From the NCBI GenBank assembly GCA_036502085.1, contig DASXZD010000030.1, forward strand, positions 62,001 through 126,000: a stretch of 64,000 nucleotides of DNA. Reading direction: 5' to 3'. Under the pieces are notes generated by a model. That model did no database searches. It was not told the DNA's origin and was given only the letters and a program-made list of their open reading frames with translations. Both the position numbers and the translations under genes were made by a program. Numbering within the stretch: the stretch's first letter is position 1; each line of letters opens with the position of its first letter. Shown here in pieces: positions 25,801-33,351 of this stretch. The DNA comes from PALSA-505 sp036502085 (GTDB taxonomy: Bacteria > Actinomycetota > Actinomycetes > Streptosporangiales > Streptosporangiaceae).

Positions 25801-26361
25801 GGCTCCCGGCTGCCCGGCCGGTCCGGCAAGCTGGCCCGGCTGGAGGAACTCTGCGACGAGATCATCGCCGAAGGGGATAAGGCGCTCTGCTTCACCCAGT
25901 ACGCCGAGTTCGGCGCGATGCTCCAGCCGTACCTGGCGTCCCGGCTGGGCTGCCCGGTCCTGTACCTGCACGGCGGCACGGCCAAGAAACAGCGGGACGC
26001 GATGGTGGCCAGATTCCAGCAGGACCCGGAGCCTGCGGTCTTCCTGCTGTCGCTCAAGGCCGGCGGCACCGGCCTGAACCTCACCTCGGCCAGCCACGTG
26101 ATCCATGTGGACCGCTGGTGGAATCCCGCGGTTGAGGATCAGGCGACCGACCGGGCGTTCCGCATCGGCCAGCGCAAGGACGTGCAGGTTCGCAAGTTCG
26201 TCTGCGTTGGCACGCTGGAGGAGCGGATCGACACGATGATTGAGGAGAAGAAGGCGCTCGCGGAGCGGATCGTGGGGACCGGAGAGAGCTGGCTGACCGA
26301 GCTGTCCGTGGCCGACCTGCGCCGGGTGATCGCGCTGGCCCCCGAGGCGGTGTCCGAATGA
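22855..26361 (+). CDS. SNF2-family helicase/translocase
   Basis: A 1168-residue superfamily 2 DNA translocase. Walker A is LADDMGLGKTIAALCL near residue 710, and the DEAQ box is VVCDEAQNIKNHATRQARA near 817. LTGTPVENRLSDLWSIMEF is motif III, and SLKAGGTGLNLTSASHVIHVDRWWNPAVEDQATDRAFRIGQ gives motifs V and VI. The N-terminal half is a HepA-like regulatory region interrupted by an 18-base coding repeat. It is likely to act in repair or transcription recycling. ATG 22855 follows TGGAG by 8 bases. It lies 13 bases before a SWIM-domain gene, a pairing common in actinomycetes. Confidence 0.93.
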   Translation: MLVIHGLWAYGAAYLWAQDSQLPPAAPAPPAAPTRPARPSRPSRAPRPHPFAPDCTALARALATLPGPAADLVAEATDDELTLWLPSAPDAPHASPDLIRPPGETPAGPGRRRATLAAWRIPALAFDPAAALALLRALDEPREPADLGGLSDPGGLSDSGGLSDSGGLSDSGGPGDPGGPGDPGGPGDSGGPGDSGGPGDPGGLGDPGAFAGQLVPGGSVRFLAAVARLAADLSARGRVLPALRDEDERYAARWRPVLSGADAQRARELAAAMPPLCRAIAAEGAASAKLLTEALDALTDAAARARLAGPPLLPARRGRRPARIPVAERWAAALTAADPLVDVGTPEDEREAAALAAQLDAWHAAAQLPAGPVRTCFRLIEPEAPGPEAAAPDERSVELQAAGAGERLAEPAAHEGGQRADAERGRPAAATGAAGRADWRVEFALQSTDDPSLVMPATDVWQGASTAGLAAGIKHPEEELLAGLGRAARLFPELDAALHSAAPAAVALDTEGAFGFLRQAAPLLSGAGFGVLLPDWVRKSRLGLKLTTRSKTASAGSVTDPKFGLQDLVEFRYDLAVGDQSLDPGELAELARLKVPLVRLRGQWVELDDRHLRAALKFLERSQSGTMSAGDALLAGLHGAGLTGAGDDLPLVEVDADGWLGDLLSGQADRRLEPMKTPDGFRGELRPYQERGVAWLSFLGGLGLGAVLADDMGLGKTIAALCLIAHTMETDAAASPGEAAPSAPTLLVCPMSLVGNWEREAARFTPELKVHVHHGAGRLSGAELTQTLTAADLVITTYGVATRDREQLGAIGWARVVCDEAQNIKNHATRQARAVRGLPAAARIALTGTPVENRLSDLWSIMEFSNPGLLGPAEKFRQRYAIPIERSGDEEATERLRRITGPFMLRRLKTDKSIISDLPDKLEMKVWCNLTAEQASLYQATVTDMLARIEAAEEGIERRGLVLATMAKLKQVCNHPAHLLGDGSRLPGRSGKLARLEELCDEIIAEGDKALCFTQYAEFGAMLQPYLASRLGCPVLYLHGGTAKKQRDAMVARFQQDPEPAVFLLSLKAGGTGLNLTSASHVIHVDRWWNPAVEDQATDRAFRIGQRKDVQVRKFVCVGTLEERIDTMIEEKKALAERIVGTGESWLTELSVADLRRVIALAPEAVSE
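23290..23482 (+). repeat. 18-bp in-frame minisatellite in the SNF2 gene
   Basis: About ten copies of an 18-base unit such as GGCGGGCTCAGCGACTCT, coding for GGLSDS or GGPGDP hexapeptides. The unit divides by three, so gains and losses keep the frame. Copies fall into two groups (LSDS first, PGDP/PGDS later), which suggests successive expansions. Confidence 0.93.
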
Positions 26362-26374
26362 GCGGCACCCCGGC

Positions 26375-27235
26375 GTGAGCCAGAACGGCAGGCCAGACAG
26401 GAGATTCGGTCCCCCCTGGCCGGAGGCGTCCCGGCCGCTGCGGGTCGAGGGCGGCGTCCGGGCGCGCAGCAAGCGCGGCGCGATCGGCGAGCAGTGGTGG
26501 TCGCGCCGGTTCATCGGCGTGCTCGAGTCGTGGGGGATGAGCGGCAGGCTCGCCCGCGGCCGCAACTACGCCAGGTCCGGGCAGGTGCTCGGCTTCGAGC
26601 TGACCACCGGGTACGTGACCGCGCAGGTGCAGGGATCGCGGCCCCAGCCGTACCGGGTGCGCATCCAGGTGCTGCCGCTCACCGCCATGCAGTGGCGGCT
26701 GGTGGAACAGGCACTGGCCGCCCGTGCGCTGTTCCGCGCCAAGCTGCTGGCCGGCGAGATGCCGCACGAGATCGAAGAGGTCTTCGCCGACTGCGGCACG
26801 CCGCTGTTCCCGCGGTCGGCCACCGACCTGGAGATGTCCTGCTCCTGCCCGGACTGGGAAGTGCCGTGCAAGCACCTGGCGGCGGTCTGCTACGTGCTCG
26901 CGGAGGCGTTCGACGACGATCCGTTCGGCATGCTGGCCTGGCGCGGGCGGGGCCGGGAGGAACTGCTCACCGCGCTGCGCGGCATCGCGGCCGCGGCGCC
27001 CGATGAGCCTCGCCCGGTGATCGAGGTGGTCGACCGGCCGCTGGCCGAGGCCCTGGATGGCTTCTGGTCGCCGGGGCTGAGCCCGGCCCGGCTGCGGGCG
27101 ATGCCCGCCGTGCCGGTGACCGCGCCCGACCTGCTGCTCCGCTCGTTCGAGCCGCCCGCGGTCGCCGTCCGGGGTCAAGACCTGGCCGACCTGCTCGCCC
27201 CGGCCTACCAGCGGCTGGCCGGCCAGGCCGAGTGA
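26375..27235 (+). CDS. SWIM zinc-finger protein, partner of the SNF2 helicase
   Basis: A 286-residue protein with the SWIM motif CSCPDWEVPCKHLAAVCYVLAE at about residues 151-172 (CxCx7CxH), a zinc site that binds DNA or protein. The N-terminal GEQWWSRRFIGVLESWGMSGRLARGRNYARSGQVLGFEL segment is typical of the actinobacterial SWIM proteins encoded after SNF2 genes. GTG 26375 is 13 bases after the SNF2 stop, so the two form an operon and probably one complex. No catalytic site is visible. Confidence 0.88.
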   Translation: MSQNGRPDRRFGPPWPEASRPLRVEGGVRARSKRGAIGEQWWSRRFIGVLESWGMSGRLARGRNYARSGQVLGFELTTGYVTAQVQGSRPQPYRVRIQVLPLTAMQWRLVEQALAARALFRAKLLAGEMPHEIEEVFADCGTPLFPRSATDLEMSCSCPDWEVPCKHLAAVCYVLAEAFDDDPFGMLAWRGRGREELLTALRGIAAAAPDEPRPVIEVVDRPLAEALDGFWSPGLSPARLRAMPAVPVTAPDLLLRSFEPPAVAVRGQDLADLLAPAYQRLAGQAE

Positions 27236-27274
27236 TACGCACGATCACGGGTTATCGTCAGGGACGGGAGAGGC

Positions 27275-28108
27275 ATGACCACCAACGCCGACCAGATTGC
27301 CATGTGGAACGGCCCGGCAGGCGAGCGGCGGGCCAAGCATCCGGAGCGGACCGACGACCAGGTGCGGCGGCACACCGAGCACCTGCGCGCGGCCGCCGCC
27401 GTCGGTCCCCGCGACCTCGTGCTTGACGTCGGCTGCGGTACCGGGCAGACGACCAGGGACGCGGCCCGCGCCGCCACCGAAGGCCGCGTGCTGGGCGTGG
27501 ACCTGTCCGTGGTGATGCTGGAACAGGCCCGCAGGCTCAGTGCCGAGGAGGGGCTCGGCAACCTCACCTTCGAGCGCGCCGACGCCCAGGTGCACCGCTT
27601 CGCGCCCGAGCAGTTCGACCTGGCGATCAGCCGGTTCGGGGTGATGTTCTTCGACGACCCGGTCGCCGCGTTCACCAACATCGGGCGGGCGCTGCGCCCG
27701 GGGGCGCGGCTGGCGATGATGGTCTGGCAGGCCCGTGAGCTCAACGAGTGGACGCTGGAGATCCGCCGGACGCTGGCCGGGAGCCCGGAGATGCCCGACC
27801 TCCCGGCTACCGGGCACCCGTACACCCTCGCCGATCCCGGCACCGTGCGGGAGATCCTCGGCGCGGCCGGCTTCGCCGAGGTCAGCCTGGCCGACGTGCA
27901 CGAGCCCGCCTACTACGGCCCGGACCCCGCCGCCGCCCGCGAGATCGTGCTCAGCCTGCCGACCGCGACTGACATCCTGGCCGAGCTAGACCAGGCACAG
28001 ACCGCCGGCGCGCTGGACCGGCTGAATGCCAGCCTCGCCGCCCACGACAACGGCCAGGGCGTATGGTTCGACTCCCGCGCCTGGATCATCACCGCCCGCC
28101 GCCGCTAA
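27275..28108 (+). CDS. Class I SAM-dependent methyltransferase
   Basis: A 277-residue Rossmann methyltransferase. Motif I is VLDVGCGTGQTTRDAARA, motif II is the GVDLSVVMLEQAR segment, and motif IV is FDLAISRFGVMFFDDP. The N-terminus NADQIAMWNGPAGE resembles the ubiquinone/menaquinone and small-molecule methyltransferases that start MWNG. Substrate cannot be read from the sequence. ATG 27275 follows GGGAGAGG by four bases. It is 40 bases after the SWIM gene and may be in the same transcript. Confidence 0.86.
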   Translation: MTTNADQIAMWNGPAGERRAKHPERTDDQVRRHTEHLRAAAAVGPRDLVLDVGCGTGQTTRDAARAATEGRVLGVDLSVVMLEQARRLSAEEGLGNLTFERADAQVHRFAPEQFDLAISRFGVMFFDDPVAAFTNIGRALRPGARLAMMVWQARELNEWTLEIRRTLAGSPEMPDLPATGHPYTLADPGTVREILGAAGFAEVSLADVHEPAYYGPDPAAAREIVLSLPTATDILAELDQAQTAGALDRLNASLAAHDNGQGVWFDSRAWIITARRR

Positions 28109-28446
28109 CCCCCGGGCCCGTGCCCGTCCCGGCTCCCGTGCCCGTCCCGGTTCCCGTGCCCGTCCCGGTTCCCGTGCCTCCGCTCTCACGCCCGCCCCTC
28201 AGCTCCCGCGCCCCACGCTCACTCTTCACCCCACCTGCCCCATTCGTCGCTCACTTCCCGCGCGCATTCGCACGGGAAGAACATCGCTGTGAATTCGCTG
28301 TTGCTCTATGACCGTCGATGTCACTCTGCTGTTCTTCAGCCGGGCGGGACCGGGCACCACGGAGATGCTGGAGTGAGCAGTGATCTCGGTGGGTCGGCCG
28401 GGTTAGCGGGGTTGGGGTTGGCGGACAGGAATCGGCTGACCGGTGG
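28109..28446. repeat. Intergenic region with an 18-bp tandem repeat
   Basis: A stretch of 338 bases between convergent genes. At about 28117-28176 there are three copies of a unit reading CCCGTGCCCGTCCCGGTT. The rest is GC-rich with no supported gene; a 22-codon frame at 28308-28376 has no recognisable product. No clear terminator hairpin was found. Confidence 0.7.
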
Positions 28447-31062
28447 CTAGCCGACTACGTTGACGATGCGGCCAGGGACCACGATCACTTTCTCTGGGGA
28501 GCGGCCGGCCAGGTGGGCGCGGACGTATTCGGTGCCTAGGGCGGCCCGCTCCAGCTCGGCCGGGGTGGCGTCGCTGGCGACCGTCAGGCGGCCCTTGACC
28601 TTGCCGTTGATCTGGCAGGCGATCTCGACCGTCTCGGTGGCCAGCAGGCTCTCGTCCGGCACCGGCCAGGCCGCGGTCCAGGCCCGTTCGCCGGTGAACT
28701 GGTAGTACACCTCGCTGGCAACGTGCGGCGCGAACGGCAGCAGCAGGGAGGCCAGCGTGGTCAGCGCCTCGGCCGCTACCGCGGTGCTGACGCCGTCCCT
28801 GACCGCCGTGCCGCACTCGTTCAGCAGCTTCATCAGCGCGGCGATCGCGGTGTTGAAGGCGAACGTGCCGTCCAGGTCGCGGGTGACCTGGCTGATCGCG
28901 ACCGCGCAGGCCCGCCGCAGGGCCAGGTCATGCCCATGGTCGACCCAGACGCCCGGCGTGCCGGATGGCGCCGCCTCGGCCGCCACGTCGGCTCCCGCCT
29001 CGGCCGCCGCTTCGACTGTCACGTCGGCCCCCGCTTCGACCGCGGCCTTAACCTCGGCGGTCAGCCGCCATAGCCGGTGCAGGAACCGGTAAGGGCCCTC
29101 CATGCCCCGGTCCGACCAGTCCGCGTCCTGATGCGGCGGCCCGATGAACAGGACGTAGCAGCGGGCGGCGTCAACGCCGTACCGCTCGATGTAGGCCTGC
29201 GGCGAGACGCTGTTGCCCTTGGACTTGGAGATCTTCGCTCCGTCCTTGGTGATCATCCCCTGGGCAAACAGCCTGGTGAACGGCTCCTGCATGGTCAGGT
29301 GGCCCAGGTCGGCCAGCGCCTTGACCAGGAACCTGGCGTACAGCAGGTGCAGGATGGCGTGCTCCCGGCCGCCGATGTACTGGTCGGCCGGCATCCAGGC
29401 CGCGATCGCGTCCGCACCCCAAGGCGCGGTGTCGTTGTGCGGGTCGCAGTACCGCAGGTAGTACCAGGACGAGTCCACGAACGTGTCCATCGTGTCCGTC
29501 TCTCTGCGGGCGGCACCGCCGCAGCCCGGGCAGGATGTGGTCACCCAGTCGTCCGCCCCGGCCAGCGGCGAGCGGCCCTGCGGCGCGTAGTCGGTGATGT
29601 CGGGCAGCCGGACCGGCAGTTCGCCCTCGGGCACCGGCACCGGGCCGCAGGCGTCGCAGTACACGATCGGGATCGGGCAGCCCCAGTAGCGCTGCCGGGA
29701 CAGCAGCCAGTCGCGCAGCCGGTAGGTCACCGTCGGCTCACCGTGGCCGGTCTCGGCCAGCCAGCCGGTGATCGCCTGCTTGGCCGCGTCGATGCCCAGC
29801 CCGTCCAGGCTCAGCCCGGCGGCCGGGCCGGCGGGCGGGCTGGCGCTGTTGATGGCCGGGCCGTCGCCGGTGTACGCCCGGCCCGTCCAGTCTGGCGGCG
29901 GCTGCACGGTGCGGATGACCGGCAGGCCGAAGGCCTCGGCGAACTCCCAGTCCCGCTCGTCCTGGCCGGGCACCGCCATGATCGCCCCGGTGCCGTAACC
30001 GGTCAGCACGTAGTCGGCGATGAAGACCGGGACGGCCCGGCCGGTGGCCGGGTTCACCGCGTGCGTGCCGGTGAAGACGCCGGTCTTGTCCCTGGCCTCG
30101 GCCTGCCGCTCCAGCTCGGACTTGGACGCGGCCTGCGACTGGTAGGCGGCCACCGCCTCCTTGGGTGACCGGTGGCCGCCCGTCCAGCGGGGATCGGTCC
30201 GGGCAGGCCACGCTCTGGCGGTCAGCGCGTCCACCAGCGGGTGCTCGGGCGCCATGACCACGTAGGTAGCGCCGAACACGGTGTCGGGCCTGGTGGTGAA
30301 GACCCTGATCGCGCCGCTATCGGCGGCGAAATCGATGTACGCGCCCTCCGACCGGCCGATCCAGTTGCGCTGCATGGTTTTCACGCTGTCCGGCCAGTCC
30401 AGCGGATCCAGGTCGGCCAGCAGGCGGTCGGCGTACCGGGTGATGCGGAAGAACCACTGTTCCATCTGGCGCATCACCACCTCCGTGCCGCACCGTTCGC
30501 ACCGGCCGTCGACCACCTGCTCGTTGGCCAGCACGGTCGCGTCGCGGCGGCACCAGTTCACCGCCGCGCTCTTGCGGTAGGCCAGCCCCGCCCGGTACAG
30601 CTGCAGGAAGATCCACTGGGTCCAGCGGTAGTAGGCCGGGTCGTTCGTGCTGAACTCCCTGGTCCAGTCGATCGAGACGCCCCACGACCTGAACTGCTCG
30701 CGGAACGACGCGATCGACTCCTCGGTGGTGACCTGCGGGTGCTTGCCGGTCTTGATCGCGTGATTCTCGGCGGGCAGCCCGAACGCGTCGAAGCCCATCG
30801 GATGCAGCACGTACCGGCCCTGCCGTCGCCAGAAGTGGGCTACCGCGTCCCCGACCGCGTAGTTCTTCAGGTGGCCGACATGCGGCTCACCGCTCATGTA
30901 CGGCAGCATCTCCAGCACGTAGGCGTGCCGCCGCCCGGCCGTGTCGTTGCTGACCTCCCAGGAATGCTCGCGGTCCCATACGCCCTGCCACCGCGCCTCG
31001 ATCGCGTGCGGGTCGAACTCCTCGAACATCGGAAATTCCGGTATCGCTGCGTCGCTGCTCAT
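28447..31062 (-). CDS. leuS: Leucyl-tRNA synthetase
   Basis: Class I synthetase that charges tRNA-Leu. The HIGH motif is HVGH at residues 61-64 in MLPYMSGEPHVGHLKNY, and the KMSKS motif is KISKSKGNS near residue 607. The editing domain (TTRPDTVFGATYVVMAPEHPL) and Cys pairs of zinc-type insertions (CERCGTE, CPGCGG) are present. The C-terminus GKVKGRLTV is usual. A 40-residue Ala/Glu/Val insertion (VEAGADV repeats) interrupts the region before the anticodon-binding domain. ATG 31062 is five bases after GAGGTGG. It is preceded by a leader peptide and terminator that look like an attenuator. Confidence 0.95.
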   Translation of the reverse strand: MSSDAAIPEFPMFEEFDPHAIEARWQGVWDREHSWEVSNDTAGRRHAYVLEMLPYMSGEPHVGHLKNYAVGDAVAHFWRRQGRYVLHPMGFDAFGLPAENHAIKTGKHPQVTTEESIASFREQFRSWGVSIDWTREFSTNDPAYYRWTQWIFLQLYRAGLAYRKSAAVNWCRRDATVLANEQVVDGRCERCGTEVVMRQMEQWFFRITRYADRLLADLDPLDWPDSVKTMQRNWIGRSEGAYIDFAADSGAIRVFTTRPDTVFGATYVVMAPEHPLVDALTARAWPARTDPRWTGGHRSPKEAVAAYQSQAASKSELERQAEARDKTGVFTGTHAVNPATGRAVPVFIADYVLTGYGTGAIMAVPGQDERDWEFAEAFGLPVIRTVQPPPDWTGRAYTGDGPAINSASPPAGPAAGLSLDGLGIDAAKQAITGWLAETGHGEPTVTYRLRDWLLSRQRYWGCPIPIVYCDACGPVPVPEGELPVRLPDITDYAPQGRSPLAGADDWVTTSCPGCGGAARRETDTMDTFVDSSWYYLRYCDPHNDTAPWGADAIAAWMPADQYIGGREHAILHLLYARFLVKALADLGHLTMQEPFTRLFAQGMITKDGAKISKSKGNSVSPQAYIERYGVDAARCYVLFIGPPHQDADWSDRGMEGPYRFLHRLWRLTAEVKAAVEAGADVTVEAAAEAGADVAAEAAPSGTPGVWVDHGHDLALRRACAVAISQVTRDLDGTFAFNTAIAALMKLLNECGTAVRDGVSTAVAAEALTTLASLLLPFAPHVASEVYYQFTGERAWTAAWPVPDESLLATETVEIACQINGKVKGRLTVASDATPAELERAALGTEYVRAHLAGRSPEKVIVVPGRIVNVVG

Positions 31063-31157
31063 CATCGCCACCTCGCTGTTTCGCTGCGCCCGGCCGGCTG
31101 GGTCTGCTCGGTACCGGCGCATGTCCTGGATGGAGTCGCAAGTCGCCTTTTGGGCAT

Positions 31158-31181
31158 GAAAAAACCCCTCCGGGGAGGGGT
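31158..31181 (-). terminator. Rho-independent terminator in the leuS leader (attenuator)
   Basis: On the minus strand ACCCCTCC pairs with GGAGGGGT (8 bp, CC loop) and is followed at once by six T. It lies 21 bases after the leader-peptide stop and about 95 bases before the leuS start, so it must be read through for leuS to be made. Confidence 0.9.
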
Positions 31182-31182
31182 C

Positions 31183-31220
31183 GCCGTGCTGTCGCCTTCG
31201 GTCAGGCGCGCCAGCACGGC
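31183..31220 (-). promoter_or_regulatory. Leader hairpin that may control the leuS attenuator
   Basis: GCCGTGCTG and CAGCACGGC are perfect 9-bp arms, with a second inner pairing (CGCC/GGCG). The structure overlaps the last codons and stop of the leader peptide. Ribosome position on the Leu codons would therefore decide whether it forms, the usual geometry of ribosome-mediated attenuation. Confidence 0.75.
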
Positions 31221-31249
31221 TTGGTAAGGAGCAGCGGGAATGTACGCAT
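31202..31249 (-). CDS. Leucine-rich leader peptide of leuS (15 residues)
   Basis: The frame ATG to TGA encodes MRTFPLLLTKPCWRA with three consecutive Leu codons CTG CTC CTT at positions 6-8. There is no Shine-Dalgarno. A TAAACT hexamer ends seven bases before the ATG, so transcription could start at the A of the start codon and the message would be leaderless. It is followed by two hairpins, the second a terminator. Low charged tRNA-Leu would stall ribosomes on the Leu codons and favour read-through into leuS. This is inferred from layout; the peptide itself would have no function. Confidence 0.78.
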   Translation of the reverse strand: MRTFPLLLTKPCWRA

Positions 31250-31344
31250 GAGGCAAGTTTAGCCGGCCGCCGCCGTCATGCCCATCTGGTTACCGGTCCA
31301 TTACGGAGGGAAAGGATGCCAGAATTGGCCGAGAGGGAGTGATG

Positions 31345-31677
31345 ATGGACCAGGAAAGCATGCGCGAAGTACCTGCGGCCGATGTACCGGATCGTGCCTA
31401 TCTGGTGGACGTGCGGGAGAACGACGAGTGGGCGGCGGGTCATGCGCCTGATGCGCAGCACATCCCGCTCGGCTTGCTCGCCAGCCGGTGCGGCGAGATC
31501 CCGCAGGACCGTGAGCTCTACGTGATCTGCAAGTCGGGCGGACGCTCGGCGCACGCCACCCAAGTGCTGAACGCCGGCGGCTGGCAGGCGGTGAACGTCG
31601 CCGACGGCATGCTCGGCTGGGAGTCTGCGGGCCGGCCGATGCACAGCGAGTCGGGCGGGCCGCCGTTCGTCGCCTGA
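31345..31677 (+). CDS. Single-domain rhodanese (sulfurtransferase)
   Basis: A 110-residue rhodanese domain. YLVDVRENDEWAAGHAPDAQHIPL is the CH2A-type motif and the active-site loop is VICKSGGRSAHA with Cys 62 as the persulfide carrier. Alone it is expected to transfer sulfane sulfur in the cytosol; the acceptor is unknown. Three start codons lie in a row (GTG 31339, ATG 31342, ATG 31345); the last has five-base spacing from AGGGAG and is preferred. It is divergent from leuS. Confidence 0.88.
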   Translation: MDQESMREVPAADVPDRAYLVDVRENDEWAAGHAPDAQHIPLGLLASRCGEIPQDRELYVICKSGGRSAHATQVLNAGGWQAVNVADGMLGWESAGRPMHSESGGPPFVA

Positions 31678-31709
31678 TCCGCGAGGCTTATCCAAGCCCG
31701 GCCGGGCCG

Positions 31710-32447
31710 TCAGCGGCCCGCGTGGGTCTCCACCTGATCGCGGATCCGCAGCATCACGCTGCTCGCGCTCTTCGCCGACTCGGTAACCGACTGCTGGCTG
31801 CCGGGCAGGATGACCATGATGCCGACCGTGGAGTTCGTCGACCACTGGCAGATGGCCTCGGTGCTGCCGGTGCCGCATGCGGCGGTGCCGCCGTGCGATC
31901 CGGGGTTGACGTTCGAGACCTTCAGGCCGGGGCCGTTCGTGAGCGCCACCTGCACGTTGAACGAGCCGTTGAACCCGATGAACCCGAGGGTCTCGCCGTC
32001 GCCGAGCGCATAGACGGCGCTGACCGTTGACGTCAGCGTGCCGAAGTTCGGCAGGCTGGTCACGTCGGACCTGAACTTGGTGACCAGGGCACCGAGGGCG
32101 GACTGGGCGGCCGGGCTGGTATCACGGCTCAGGCCCGCGACGGTCTGCGGTGCGGTCAGCGTCCACTTGGTCTTCTTGTTCAGCACGAAGACGAAGACGC
32201 CCGCGATGATGACCACCGCGATGACAATCCCGGCCGTGATCGCGAGCCGCTGGCGGAGCAGGTGCGGCGGCCGCGGCATGTGCCTGTCGTCAGGGTCAGG
32301 CTCCTGGCGGCCGCGCGGTGCCCCGTATCCAGGCTCGGCGGGCCCGTATCCAGGCTCGCGCGTCCCGTAGTTGGGGTCGGAGGTCCGGTAGCCGGGCTCG
32401 CTCGCCGTGCCGCGAGAATCGTCCGGGGGTGGAGTCCATCCGCTCAT
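31710..32447 (-). CDS. Single-pass membrane protein with Pro/Gly/Tyr-rich N-terminus
   Basis: A 245-residue protein not recognised as a known family. Residues 1-68 are low complexity with EPGYG repeats, followed by one membrane segment (AITAGIVIAVVIIAGVFVFVL, about residues 69-89) and an extracellular domain of about 155 residues with two Cys (AACGTG, AICQWS) that may form a disulfide. Similar architectures are common in actinomycete surface proteins. The start is set at MSGWTPPPDD (32447); the frame extends upstream but without conserved character. It is convergent with the rhodanese gene. Confidence 0.7.
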   Translation of the reverse strand: MSGWTPPPDDSRGTASEPGYRTSDPNYGTREPGYGPAEPGYGAPRGRQEPDPDDRHMPRPPHLLRQRLAITAGIVIAVVIIAGVFVFVLNKKTKWTLTAPQTVAGLSRDTSPAAQSALGALVTKFRSDVTSLPNFGTLTSTVSAVYALGDGETLGFIGFNGSFNVQVALTNGPGLKVSNVNPGSHGGTAACGTGSTEAICQWSTNSTVGIMVILPGSQQSVTESAKSASSVMLRIRDQVETHAGR

Positions 32448-32691
32448 CTTGGCCAGTACTCCGTTCAGCAGGTCGCGATGGGCGATCGTCTCGCAGGTGA
32501 GCAGAATGCCAGCGCCGCAGCGCAACCCGACGTCACGAACGCTGACGTCCCTCGCTAATGGTACAAAAACGAGTATCAGCGGGCACAATGGTCAGATCTG
32601 AATCACCCACCCCCGCTGCACATGCTTGATCGCTTAACGTAAAGGCAGCTAAGACATACCCAGCCGCGCCCGGCCAAACACCGCGTGGCCT

Positions 32692-32922
32692 GCGGTAACT
32701 GCGAAAGTCTCGGCGCTGGCGGAATGGGCGCGCGGGAAGGGACTGGCCGGGACCCTGGTCTGGCAGGCCGGCCGCCACGCCCTCGGCGCGCTCGGCGCGA
32801 GCACCCTCGTGATCGTCGCCGATCCCGGCTACCACGCCATCCGGATCTACCGCTCGGTCGGTTTCTCGGATCGTGAGATCCAGACGGCACTCGAGCGCGA
32901 TCCGGCCCTCCCGCGACCCTGA
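32692..32922 (+). pseudogene. Relic of a GNAT acetyltransferase (C-terminal part only)
   Basis: The frame reads AEWARGKGLAGTLVWQAGRH and, after a strand, DPGYHAIRIYRSVGFSDREI, which are the acetyl-CoA loop helix and the final GNAT strand. About 75 codons remain to TGA at 32920-32922. There is no start codon with a Shine-Dalgarno, and a TAA lies upstream in frame at about 32650. The N-terminal strands are missing, so it should be inactive. It suggests deletion or recombination at this spot. Confidence 0.65.
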
Positions 32923-32936
32923 GGTCGCCCGGTTCG

Positions 32937-33254
32937 TCAGGCCGGCCAGCGGCAGCCGGTGATCTGACCGTCGGTGATGGTCACGCGGGCGGCCGGCGTA
33001 TCCGCATCGCGCCAGACCGTGTAGTCACCGGTCGGCAGATCCGGGTAGACGGCGGCGTAGCGGACCGATGAGCCGGCCCGGCGCTCGCGGACCTGAGAAT
33101 GAGTGCGCCTGGCGTCAGGCGCACCGTTCAGGCTGATCTCGATCTCACGGCCGTCCAGGTCCGCCGGCGTGTGAAGGATAAGAGCGTCCTGGCCGGTGCC
33201 GAGGTCGAGCATCACGGTGCCCGCCCCAGAGGGCGCTGGGATTGTCTCAGACAT
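32937..33254 (-). CDS. Small conserved protein of the DUF4331 neighbourhood
   Basis: A 105-residue acidic soluble protein. GTVMLDLGTGQDALILHTPADLDGREIEISL, then RRTHSQVRERR and YAAVYPDLPTGDYTVWRD, look like a small beta-sandwich. I recall proteins of this shape in actinomycetes without assigned function. It is 97 bases after the DUF4331 gene in the same direction, so it may be the last gene of that operon. No catalytic residue is evident. Confidence 0.62.
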   Translation of the reverse strand: MSETIPAPSGAGTVMLDLGTGQDALILHTPADLDGREIEISLNGAPDARRTHSQVRERRAGSSVRYAAVYPDLPTGDYTVWRDADTPAARVTITDGQITGCRWPA

Positions 33255-33351
33255 GACTGCGGCTTTCGGTAGATGCGTGTCGTGGCAGGTAGCGCCGCCA
33301 GGCGCCGGCGGGAGCAGCCACTGCCCCGCCGGCGTCAGGCCACGCCGGAGA

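Noticed and set aside
31158..31249. T-box riboswitch before leuS
   Set aside because: No T-box sequence, specifier loop or Stem I features were found. The Leu-codon leader and paired hairpins explain the region better.
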